Of a stretch of DNA of 64,000 nucleotides, positions 45,904 through 57,100 are shown in pieces. The notes below the pieces were generated by a model that saw nothing but the letters and a program-made list of their open reading frames with translations, was not told the DNA's origin and ran no database searches. Every line of letters begins with the position of its first letter. Positions within the stretch are counted from its first letter, which is position 1. The stretch is from the NCBI GenBank assembly GCA_024500155.1, contig CM044858.1:24105795-24169794 (forward strand). Reading direction: 5' to 3'. The stretch is from Chenopodium formosanum (lineage: Eukaryota > Streptophyta > Magnoliopsida > Caryophyllales > Amaranthaceae). The translations under genes and the position numbers were made by a program.

Positions 45904-46652
45904 TGAAGGAGTTTATGTCTTCGTCGTGTGCAATTACTAGATATATTATTGGATCAAATTATGGAGATAATTATGTCCGGACATTTGGGTCGTCGTTTTG
46001 CCATAACTAGAGGTACTTACAATCTTTGGACTAGTAAAATAGTCCAAAGCCCAATTGGACGGATCCTATAAGGTCACACAAAGGGGCTAGATCGAGCATT
46101 AGAGGACGAGGCCCATCATAGGCCTCATCACTCTAGGTGGCCGGCCATATGGGGCTTGAAGAGGTTATTTGGCTTTGTGCCCTAGTTTAATTATAATAGG
46201 ATTATAAATAGACTAGGTGCCTAGGTTTGCATGTAAGATTTTTACTGATCATTTTAGATCAAACCCTAATTAGCAAACACGAAATCAACCCCCTCTCATA
46301 CTCCCCTCTCTCACGTCACTCTCCTCCTCCCGGTGCCGGTGGTGTCTCGTGGTGGTGGTGGTTTGTGCGGTGGTCGGTTGTCCGAAAAGGTGGTGATTGC
46401 GGTTTTCCTCAATCACTCGACCAATCTAGTATTGGTGGACGGCTCGTTCGAATCTCGTGGACTAAGTAGAGGAGCAACACTTGGGGCTCTATTCTCTCCC
46501 TGATTTGCCTGTCGAATAGCTTCGTGGAATTCACGCTTCAAAGGTATGATTATGTGTTTTTTGTGTTATGCATGCGATCCTTGGATTAGGTACTTTATTG
46601 AATATGATTCATATATGTTATTTCCGCTGTGTAGTACCTATAAATTCCTACA
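45904..46652 (+). repeat. 5' LTR of the Copia element
   Basis: Starts TGAAGGAG and ends TTCCTACA. A TATA box (TATAAATAG) is at 46203-46211, followed by a pyrimidine-rich stretch (ctcccctctctcacg near 46300) and a GGTGGTGGTGG run. An open frame of about 80 codons lies downstream of the TATA box in both LTRs but has no ATG start, so I do not call it a gene. Confidence 0.94.
46203..46211 (+). promoter_or_regulatory. TATA box of the Copia 5' LTR
   Basis: TATAAATAG lies in the middle of the LTR. The same box is at 53681-53689 in the 3' LTR. It would set the start of R about 30 bp downstream. Confidence 0.7.
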
Positions 46653-46653
46653 G

Positions 46654-46662
46654 TGGTATCAG
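46654..46662 (+). other. Primer binding site, initiator tRNA-Met type
   Basis: TGGTATCAG begins 1 bp after the LTR end. This is the common Copia primer site, complementary to the 3' end of initiator tRNA-Met; the match weakens after the ninth base (ttagcc). Confidence 0.8.
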
Positions 46663-49034
46663 TTAGCCTCTTGCATGAACGCGCTAGATCATAATAATAC
46701 GATTATTTGATGTCCACGTTAATTTTGTAATCAATTAAGAGGGAGAAATTAATTTAATTATGGTTCGATTATTATATTTAATGTGATTAAACTTTTGGAA
46801 TAGATTAAATGCGATTTAATTATGCTCAAATAGCCATGAAGAGGACCGAATTAAGCCCTAAAATTGTTCGAATTTTTCGAATCCTTAACCCTAATTTTCG
46901 AATTTATCGAAAATCCTAGCATTAAAATATGATTTTTGTGCTTGATATTGATTTAATTCGATTTGTTTTATGTTTCTTAATTTTAATTGGATTGATTTAT
47001 CATAAAAATGTTTTATGTATGATCATAGATTTAATTTTAAAAGTTATAATTAAATAGGGATTAATTTTATGATGAACCCTTATTTTAAGTTGAATGTGAT
47101 TTAATCTAATGGACTGATTTAATTTAATTATGATAAGTGTTATTTTAATTAAATTAAAACACATTAAAAAAAATTATTTAAGGTCGGCAACCGCGGCTGG
47201 GTGGCGCAGCCACGGCGGCTGTCGACCAGGTGGCGGTCCAAGAGGGAGGAAAAAGGGGGCGGCGGTCTAAGGTGGCCGTGGGCAGCAGCGTGCAACCGTT
47301 GCACGGCTGCTGCCGCGGCTGCCAGCTCGGGGGTGCTGCTGCCTTGCGCGGCAGTGGCTGCTGCAAGGCAGCCAGCCACCGTGGCTAGCCTCGGCTGGCC
47401 ACGCACGGTGGCCTGCAGCCCCAGCAGTAGTAGCTGCCACGCTGTTGCCCTTGCGGCAGTGGCTGCTGTCGTGGCAGCCAGCCACCGTGGCTAGCTTCGG
47501 CTAGCTAACCACGGTGGCCGGCGTTGGTGGTTGCGGTATTTTCCAAAAGAAAATCTGTTTTAAAAATTTATTTCAAGATAATTATGAATTATTTTGGGAT
47601 AAAATCGGTTTTATTTTGGATAAGTTAAAATATTTTCTAAATTTGATCTTTTATTTCAAAAGATAAAGTTGGTTTTATTTGGATAAAATCTTTTATTTTA
47701 GGATAAAATCAAATTTTCAAAAGTTGTTATATTTGATATTATCCATATTTAAGTTGTTAAATTGGTAATTATCCTAAATTAAAGTGGTTAATTATGGATA
47801 AGATTGATTAGGATATTCTGAGCATATTCCAAAAGGATAATAATTGATTTAAATAATGTGATTATCCCATAATTAGATTAGGATGTAATTGATTTTAAAA
47901 TTATTTGATTGGCTAGTAATTAGGATAGAATCTCCTAAATTAGTTAGGATAATCATGGAAGATTAAATATGATTTATCTTACTAGATTAAAATATGATTT
48001 GATTCTATCTCATGACTAAATTAAATATATGATATTTTATGAACCGTCATGAATAATATATGATATTATCTAATTATGATTAAAATATAAGATATTTTAG
48101 GAAATGCGTTGACTTTATTATGAACATTCGATGTTGTAGTTTAGACAAGCATGTTGAGTGATTTATTATATGGCACTTTTCTAATATATGATATTATGTT
48201 GCTATGTATAGACTAATATGGCCCATAGATTCTTAAATACGATCTGCGTAACGTGATGTATTTTTGTAATCTAAATACGGTCTGCGTACCGTTAAGTATT
48301 TTATAACTTTTATTTAATGTAAATAGAATAGTTATTTAAATGGTGTTAGCCCAAAAGAAGCCCATGAAGTGAAGGCCCAAAGGAGCAAGGTGGATGAAGA
48401 TCCATGATGATTCAAGTGGGAGCATTTTTCATTTCTAGTTTTCTTAGGACTAAGGGGCCATACTACGTCATGTTTATTTTATTGCATTAGTTGATTATGC
48501 ATGTTTAGGTTTATTTATGTTGATTGATGATGCGCTAGAGTTCATTAAATAATCACAACATAATAAATCTAGATCCCAGTAATATTGAGGCAGCTTTTCC
48601 AATTAAAAACCCGATGAAACCTTTGACATTTATGATGGGCCATGCCAAAGCTGGACATCATATTTTTCATTAGGGAGTGGGGGTAGGACAAATTCTACAC
48701 TTGTAATTGGTTATACTCAACAAGGTTACCTAAAGATAAAGTTTAGAACCTTGAAGCTAAGGGTAATAATTAAACATGTGATGGTTAATTATTCAACCAA
48801 GAGTTACAAGAGTTGTAATCAATAAAGAGTTTACTCACCTTAAAAATGAAATGGTGATGGCAGGGCCAAAGTCCGGTCAATTATTGCACGAATAAAGGGT
48901 CTTGGAATCACTTAAAATTCAATTGGGATCATTTAATTATTGAATAAAGTGTTTTAAAGTTACCAAATGAATGTGTTTTGTGGTACTTTAATTTATTAAA
49001 CATAATTATTAAACTTTGCCTTATTTTGACATAG
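46663..49034 (+). other. Unusually long Copia leader with a GC-rich island
   Basis: There are 2.4 kb between primer site and gag, where many Copia elements have only a few hundred bases. Most is AT-rich with repeats of ggataaaatc (47600-47720) and a short duplication aaatacg(a/g)tctgcgta (about 48237 and 48276). A sharply different GC-rich island lies at about 47180-47530, with gctgctg-like codons and a repeated gcagccagccaccgtggcta (about 47370 and 47477, some 107 bp apart). Open frames in the island lack any recognised domain and exist on both strands because of its composition. The island may be captured host DNA. Confidence 0.55.
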
Positions 49035-49724
49035 ATGGGTAGCCGTAACAATGATGACTATAATTCTTTACCACCAATGATGACAACAAGGCTTAATTTT
49101 CTTAACTTCAACGATTGGGAAAGCGAACTTAGAAGTGTTCTAAGGAACGAAAATCTTGATTCTCATTTAGACTTACCAATCGAGGGTAGATCTAGTCCAA
49201 GCATGACTCCTGAGAAGCATTTGAGAAATGTTTCAGATTCTAAGAGAGTCGAGCATGTGATGTTGTCCTCTATCCCAGAGGATTAGGCTAGAAGATTCAT
49301 GGACTATGAACCTTATCTCTTATTCAAGTGCTTACGTAATGTTTGCTATGGAATTCTGAATTCCCATGTTAATGGAGAAATGGATGGAAACGTCATGGAA
49401 ATCATTAATATGGTTCCCAAGAATGACGACTCCTGGACTGGAAGTATAAGGTTTGAAACCTACAGGCTCAATGGTGAGATAATTTCAAGAAAACTCTTGC
49501 CATGCCAGTCAGTACAGATTCATGTTTATACGATGGTTGATCTATTTGACCGCATGAGTATGTTAGGGAGACCATATAAAGATCAACATGTTCATGATAT
49601 AGTTCCGCATTCTCTACATGATGGTTTTGACCTCGAGAAACTTTGTCAAGATGATGAAGATTCTGCAGTCAAACTAGTTGATTTACTCAAGAATCATGCA
49701 GAGGAGTACCTGAAAGAAGAATAA
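49035..49724 (+). pseudogene. gag: Copia gag remnant
   Basis: One frame from ATG 49035 to TAA 49722-49724, broken by a TAG at 49284-49286. Motifs fit Copia Gag (UBN2 type): LNFNDWESELRSVLRNENL near the start (residues about 19-37), SKRVEHVMLSSIPED, then MLGRPYKDQHVHDIVPHSL, which corresponds to the conserved leucine-rich segment before the zinc knuckle. The frame ends at about 230 codons with LLKNHAEEYLKEE, and no CCHC knuckle follows. The protein would have been the particle shell component. Confidence 0.7.
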
Positions 49725-50854
49725 GCCAGTGCTTGAACAAGGATGTTCCCACTACGATAAGTAATAAGGTAAGAATTACCTAATACTATATGAACATTTT
49801 TTAACTTTCACTAAGGTATGTGATACCAAGTTGCAGTGCTTAACATTGTGATGTTATGCAGGAACTGCAAACAAGTGAAGCTAGCATGGAGATGGAGCTT
49901 GAAGGTGCACTAGAAGTTTTGAGTGGCCAGAGATAGATTCATAGTTTTATTTTCTGCTTAGTTTATCATGACATTTAGAACTATTTCCAGTTTTTTGATC
50001 CATGACCAAGGTAATAAATTGTTTTCATTTTTCTAGATATGAGTTAATTTATGACATTGATATAAGTAGATCAGAAAAGTAAATTTAGATGATTCAAAGC
50101 AAACTTACTTATAACAAAGTAAAGTTAGGTCACATAAACCATTTGTACATCCAAAGTTATGGATGGACTCTTACTCTTATATGATTATGAATCACTTAAG
50201 AATTAGAAGTCATGCTTGATAAGGTATAATGACCAAGTTACCTTTTAGTTGAAAGGGTAAAAGAGCTAAAAATGACCTTTTGGAACACAAACATATGATG
50301 TGAGTGTACCATAAATTCAAGATTTAGCAAAGGGATTTAACTTTTTCATTGATTTTATTAACGATTTAAGTAAATATGTCGATAATTACTTAATGAAATA
50401 AAAGTTGGAATCATTGAAATGTTCAAAATTCCAAAATGAAATGTAAAATCAAGTTTGAGATAAACAATTTACCATCACAATATGATTGCTGTAATAAATA
50501 TTTAACTCAAAAACAAATGATCATCTAAAGGAATTGTTGAATTTGTTCACAATCTAGGAACATTACAATTAAAATGTATGTATAAAGCAGGAATCAAACT
50601 TTGCTTGCCATGGTTCGATCCAAGATTTAATGATTTAAAAATATCGTTTTGAGGATATGCATTATAACAACATCAATTGCGAATATACTAAACAGAAACT
50701 TAACCAAAGCAGTAGAAAAGATGTCATAAATGTTATAGACGGGAAATGTTCCAAAGTAATCTTTTCTAAACAGGATTGAGGGAGTATGAAATCCATGTAA
50801 AATGTTTACAAAGATGACATAATAGACCCTAAATCAGAGGTATTATTCCTACAA
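49725..50854 (+). other. Copia internal DNA without a recognisable gene
   Basis: AT-rich, with stops in all frames. Protease and the integrase core belong here in an intact Copia element, but no CCHC knuckle, Asp-Ser-Gly or DDE segment can be made out. The region is either deleted and replaced or decayed beyond recognition by eye. Confidence 0.55.
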
Positions 50855-52440
50855 TCGCGTAGAAACAAAATGTTTGTTGCTCGCGATAGTGTCTTTATAG
50901 AAAGAAATGTCTTCCTACAAAGCCAAGTGGGAGTAAAATTAGATCTCGATGAGATTCGAGACGAGCAACAAAAGGATGTGGATAACACTACATTAGAGAC
51001 GAAGGCGCATGAAATCAGCTAATTTGATAAAACATGTGTCGAAGCAAGCTAATTCAAGTAGCGAGACTTCTATCGTCCTACTAGAATGAAAGGCTTCAAG
51101 GAGTTGAAGAGAATAATTCTATTGTCGCACATACCTATCATAGGTTACTTAGGATCGAAACAAACAGTTTGTTGAAATTCTGGTAAAAGGTGGATTCTAA
51201 AATTTTCCTATTAGAATGGTTGGAATCCATATCTACAAGCAAGCTTTGGACAAGTGTCAACTCAGGAAGTGGCTTAAAGCCAAGAAATCCAGAATGGACT
51301 CCATGTCTGTAAAGATGTGCTAGTCCATGACAGTCTTACAAATGGGGTAAAACCTATTAGTTATGTAAGCCTATTCGGATTATTTCTAGTTATGGAAATC
51401 AAAATCACCTTCATGAAATGTTCTTGATGGATGACAATGTATATGATACAACCTAAGATTTTGAAATCCAGAAATTCCTAAAAAGTTTTGCAAACTTCAG
51501 AAATTCATTTATGGATTGAAGTAAGCATCAGGGAGTTTGAACATTCATTAGGAAATCAAACAGTTTGATTACCTTGGAAGAATGAAAAGGAACCTTGTAG
51601 AGACAAGAAGTTTAGTGGGAGCAATTGGTCTTCTTAGTCTAGTATGTAGTTGACATACATTTCATATGAAATGATATATCAATGCTTGAATGAGTCAAGC
51701 AATGGTTAGAAAGATTGTTTCTATATGGGAGACTTAGGAGATGTTAAGTACATATTGGGAATCAAAATCCACAAAGTGAATCTTGAAAGATGACTGGACC
51801 TAATTAAGAGACTTATGTTGATAAGGTTCTTGACAAGTTCAAGATGCAAGACTCTAAGAAAGGATCTCTTCCCATGTCTCATGGTTTTACACTCAGTAAA
51901 ACTCAGTGCTTTAAAAGCTAGTAGAGTTGAGTTGTAAAGGTAATGTAACTTATTATGCTTCTGCAAAAGGTCCATTACATGTGCCATGAAATGTACAAAA
52001 CAAGTTGTTACGTATGACTTGTGCATGTGTAGCAAGTTTCAAGCAAATACAGAATAAGCATACGGAAAGTTACCAAGAACAAATCCTTGAGTACTTGAGA
52101 AGCGCTAAAGGAATTTCTCTAGTTTATGGTGTTAAAGATAAGCAAGTTGTCAAAAGTTTTTACGAATGCAAGTTTGTTCCAAACAGGCAAGATGACTCTA
52201 GATTTTGATCTAGATGCACAATTTTGTCAGTATGGAGAAGTACAGTGAGCTTGAAGAGTTCAAAGCAGAGCACTATTGCATGCTCAATGTCAGAATATGT
52301 GTATTGAGCTATAGTTGGATAGTTTTAGAGGAAGTTCGGATTAAAATTTCATACGACTAAAGGGTCACCTTTGCCCAAGAACAAAGGAGCCAGGGTGACA
52401 TCACAAATCCAAAAAAATGGATATGAGATATCGCCTCAGT
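50855..52440 (+). pseudogene. pol: Copia integrase tail, RT and RNase H remnants
   Basis: A chain of short open fragments in Copia order. SRRNKMFVARDSVFIERNVF (from 50855) is the segment after the integrase core. KWLKAKKSRMDSM (about 51270) and VCKLQKFIYGLK (about 51490) are RT motifs. DLGDVKYILGIKIHK (51731) and TYVDKVLDKFKMQDSKKG (about 51807) are the RT C-terminus. ILEYLRSAKGISLVYGVKD (about 52084) is RNase H. Another short piece near 52400 resembles the RNase H tail. Many stops and frame changes separate them, and the RT catalytic YVDD segment is not visible. Confidence 0.75.
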
Positions 52441-53382
52441 TATGAGATCATTGACCAGCGGAAGGTCACGTTCTGCAAAGTTTTATTATGAGTGAGAAAT
52501 CACTAAACCCCTTCCATAGACAAAGGTATGAAAGTCATATTAAAGTCTTGGATTGAAGCAAATTATGTAAATTTAAGTTGTGTATGTTTGAGAAAACATA
52601 TTACATAAGAAAATACATCGATTTGCAGAATTATGTTTAAAACAGAAATTATTATTTCTCTTATTTAATTATGGTTTGAAATTAAATAAAATGTCCAAAA
52701 TAATTATGAATTGATGGGCTCACTAGGTTGATGACCTTTTGAATGAAACCCCACAGGTGAACAAAATTCATACATTATTTAAGTTCCTAGTTCGAGATCA
52801 TTAAAATGGACATAAATGATTTCAATGAATGAACTAGCATGTAAGATTGATTGGATAGCGCAGTTTAATGGGCTATAGGGGCATAGTGATGCTCGGTCAA
52901 TCACTTGGCTATGCATGAATGGTGCATGATCGAACTATTGACCTACTTTTAAGTTCAAGTTTAGAGCTTTCGTATATATTAGTGGATTCCTTTGACATGA
53001 GTGGAACATTGATTTCATTCAATGGATGTTATGGCTGTGGTACACTCAAACGTCTACCCATAACTGGAGATTATAAAGGGTGTTTCCCGGTCATTTCAGA
53101 AGTTGAGTGGGAGGCTTGTTGCCACAAGATTGGATAAAGTCTACCTATTAAATTAGGAAATGTGTCATGGCCGCTTGAAGAGGGAGAATTCAGAAAATAC
53201 GTGGCCGCGTTCAAATGCATTAGTCAGTAATCATTTGGTATTCTAATTCTAACTCAGATTTCAAGAAACGATTTGTAGTTTAATATGATCTCGACATGTG
53301 ATGCATTCATATTATCAAATCAACATATACATTGACTTAAGGAATTAGAATACTGCACCCTTGTCTCAGACAAGTGGAAGAT
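52441..53382 (+). other. Copia 3' untranslated region and polypurine tract
   Basis: No recognisable gene. Short open frames such as 52919-53137 have no known domain. The end, caagtggaagat at 53371-53382, is the polypurine tract directly before the TGAAGGAG start of the 3' LTR. Confidence 0.6.
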
Positions 53383-54129
53383 TGAAGGAGTTATGTCTTC
53401 GTCGTGTGCAATTACTAGATATACAATTGGATCAAATGATGGAGATAATTAAGTCCGGATATTTAGGTCGTCGTTTTGCCATAGCTAGAGGTACTTACGA
53501 TCTTTGGACTAGTAAAATAGGCCAAAGCCCAATTGGACGGATCCTATAAGGTCACACAAAGGGGCTAAATCGAGCACTAGAGGACGAGGCCCATCATGGG
53601 CCTCATCACTCTAGGTGGCCAGCCATATGGGGCTTTAAGAGGCTATTGGGCTTCGTGCCCTAGTTTAATTATAATAGGATTATAAATAGACTAGGTGCCT
53701 AGGTTTGCATGTAAGATTTTTACTGATCATTTTAGATCAAACCCTAATTAGCAAACACGAAACCAACCCCCTCTCATACTCCCCTCTCTCACGTCACTCT
53801 CCTCCTCCCGGCGCCGGTGGTGTCTCGTGGTGGTGGTGGTTCGTGCGGTGGTCGATTGTCCGAAAAGGTGGTGATCGCGGTTTTCCTCAATCACTCGACC
53901 AATCTAGTATTGGTGGACGGCTCGTTCGAATCTCGTGGACTAAGTAGAAGAGCAACACTTGGGGCTCTATTCTCTCCCTGATTTGCCTGTCGAATAGCTT
54001 CGTGGAATTCACGCTTCAAAGGTATAATTATGTGTCATGTGTGTAATGCATGCGATCCTTGGATTAGGTACTTTATTGAATATGATTCATATATGTTATT
54101 TCCGCTGCGTAGTACCTCTAATTCCTACA
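53383..54129 (+). repeat. 3' LTR of the Copia element
   Basis: Aligns end to end with 45904-46652, from TGAAGGAG to TTCCTACA, with scattered substitutions and small indels. TATA box at 53681-53689. The 322-bp satellite resumes at 54130. Confidence 0.94.
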
Positions 54130-57100
54130 TATATATGGTTCCAAACGTCATTATATGACCCTAAGATGCATCCCCTAGGGTCTCAAGACTTTTCGCCACC
54201 GGGCCCCATAACCTCTGAATTCCTCAAAAAGCGTGGATTATATAGCCTTCATTTTTGGAATTTTTTGACCTTTTTTCGCCTGGAAATAAAAATTGCCGAA
54301 TTGTTCACCATGGTTCCTAATACCCTCCGGGAGTCCAATTGAGTGGGTGGAACCATCCAATATGCCTTAAACAGTCAATTTACCCGTTCCAAACTTGCAC
54401 CAGTATCGTGACCTTAACCCTACCACGGACATTTATGACAACATATAAGGGTCATATATGGTTCCAAACGTCATTATATGACCCTAAGATGTATCCCCTA
54501 GGGTCTCAAGAATTTTCCCCACAGGGCCCCGTAATCTCAAAATTCCTCAAAAAGCGTGGATTTAAGCCTTCAATTTTGGAATTTTTTGACCTTTTTTCGC
54601 CCGGAAATAAAAATTCCCGAGATGTTTACCATGGTTCCTAATACCCTCCGAGAGTCCAATTGAGTTGGTGGAACCATCCAATATGCCTTTAAACAGTCAA
54701 TTTACTCGTTCCAAACTTGCACCGATATCCTGACCTCAAGCCTACCACGGACATTTATGGCAACATAAAAGGGTCATATATGGTTCTAAACGTTATTATA
54801 TGACCCTAAGATGTATCCCCTAGGGTATCAAGACTTTTCGCCTTCGGGCCCCGTAACCTCAAAATTCCTCAAAAAGCGTTGATTATAGCCTTCAATTTTG
54901 GAATTTTTTGACCTTATTTCGCCCGGAAATAAAAATTGTCGAGTTGTTTACCATTGTTCCTAATACCCTCTGGGAGTCCAATTGTGTGGGTCGAACCATC
55001 CAATATGCCTTTAAACAGTCAATTTACCCGTTCCAAACTTGCACTGATATCGTGACCTCAAGCCTACCACGGATATTTATGGCAACATATAAGGGTCATA
55101 AATGGTTCTAAACGTCATTATATGACCCTAAGATGTATACCCTAGGGTCTCAAGACTTTTCACCACCGGGTCCCGTAACCTCAAAATTCCTCAGAAAGCG
55201 TGGATTATATAGCTTTTAATTTTGGAATATTCGGACCTTTTTTCGCCCGGAAATAAAAATTGCCGAGATGTTCACCATGGTTCCTAATACCCTCCTGGAG
55301 TCCAATTGAGTGGGTGGAACCATCCAATAAGCCGTTAAACAGTCAATTCACCCGTTCCAAACTTGCACCGATATCATGATCTCAAGCCTACCACGGACAT
55401 TTATGGCAACATATAAGGGTCATATATGGTTCCAAAAGTCATTATATGACCCTAAGATGTATCTTCTAGGGCCTCAAGACTTTTCTCCACGGGCCCCGTA
55501 ACGTCAAACTTCCTCAAAAACGTGGATTATAGCCTTCAATTTTGGAGTTTTTTGACCTTTTTTCGCCCGAAAATAAAAATTGCCGAGATGTTTACCATGG
55601 TTCCTAATACCCTCCGGGAGTCCAATTGAGTGGGTGGAACCATCCAATATGCTTTTAAACAGTCAATTCACCCGTTCCAAACAGGCACCGATATCGTGAT
55701 CTCAAGCCTACCACGGACATTTATGGAAACATATAAGGGTCATATATGGTTCCAAACGTCATTATATATAACCCTAACATGTATACCCTAGGGTCTCAAG
55801 ACTTTTAACCACCGGGTCCCGTAACCTCAAAATTCCTCAAAAAGCGTGGATTTTGCCTTCAATTTTGGAATTTTTTGACCTTTTTCGCCCGGAAATAAAA
55901 ATTGCCGAATTGTTTACCATGGTTCCTAATACCCTCCGGGAGTCCAATTGTGTGGGTGGAACCATCCAATATGCCTTTAAACAGTCAATTTACCCGTTCC
56001 AAACTTGCACCGATATGGTGACCTCAAGCCTACCACGGATATTTATGGCAACATATAAGGGTCATATATGGTTCCAAACGTCATTATATGACCCTAAGAT
56101 GTATACCCTAGGGTCTCAAGACTTTTCACCACCGGGTCCCGTAACCTCAAAATTCCTCATAAATCGTGGATTATAGCCTTCAATTTTGGAATTTTTTGAC
56201 CTTTTTTCGCCCGAAAATAAAAATTGCCGAGATGTTCACCATGGTTCCTAATACCCTCCTGGAGTCCAATTGAGTGGGTGGAACCATCCAATATGCCTTT
56301 AAACAATCAATTTACCCGTTCCAAACTTGCACCGATATCGTGACCTCAAGCCTACCACGGATATTTATGGAAACATATAATGGTCATATATGGTTCCAAA
56401 CGTCATTATATAACCCTAAGATGTATACCATAGGGTCTCAAGACTTTTCACCACCGGGTTCCGTAACCTCAAAATTCCTCAAAAAGCGTGGATTATAAAG
56501 CCTTCAATTTTGGAATTTTTCGACTTTTTACGCCTGGAAATAATAATTGCCGTGTTGTTTACCATGGTTCCTAATACCCTCCGGGAGTCCAATTGAGTGG
56601 GTGGAACCATCCAATTTGCCTTTAAACAGTCAATTTACCCGTTCTAAACTTGCACCGATATCGTGACCTCAAGCCTACCACGGATATTTATGGCAACATA
56701 TAAGGGTCATATATGGTTCCAAACGTCATTATATGACCCTAAGATGTATACCCTAGGGGCTCAAGACTTTTCGCCACCGGGCCCCGTAACCTCGAAATTC
56801 CTCAAAAAGCGTGGATTATAGCCTTCAATTTTGGAATTTTTTGACCTTTTTTCGCCCGAAAATAAAAATTGCCGAGATGTTCACCATGGTTCCTAATACC
56901 CTCCGGGTGTCCAATTGAGTGGGTGGAACCATCCAATATGCCTTTCACCAGTCAATTTACCCGTTCCAAACTTGCACCGATATCGTGACCTCAATCCTAC
57001 CACGGACATTTATAGCAACATATAAGAGTAATATATGGTTCCAAACGTCATTATATTACCCTAAGATGTATCCCCTAGGGTCTCAAGACTTTTCGCCACC

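Larger units (their letters stand above)
45904..54129 (+). mobile_element. Ty1/Copia LTR retrotransposon, degenerate and internally deleted
   Basis: LTRs of 749 and 747 bp flank 6.7 kb of internal DNA. Flanking satellite reads gggtcatat before and tatatatggttcc after; in the intact monomer this is gggtcatatatggttcc. The target duplication is therefore catat (left) and tatat (right), with one change. A primer site TGGTATCAG (initiator tRNA-Met type) follows the 5' LTR. Gag and RT/RNase H fragments have Copia order, but protease and the integrase core are not recognisable. By eye the two LTRs differ at roughly 35 positions, more than the Ogre-like pair, so this insertion is probably older. Confidence 0.92.

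Noticed and set aside
46227..46469. 80-codon frame repeated in both Copia LTRs (also 53705-53947)
   Set aside because: It is repeated only because LTRs are repeated. It starts at TTG, and its tryptophan-rich centre comes from a GGT/GGTGG run.
47164..47494. Alanine-, arginine- and serine-rich frames on both strands
   Set aside because: They are a by-product of the GC-rich low-complexity island. Several frames are open at once and none has a domain.
52919..53137. 72-codon frame near the Copia 3' end
   Set aside because: No domain, no homologous position in Copia polyproteins, and surrounded by stops. Treated as untranslated DNA.
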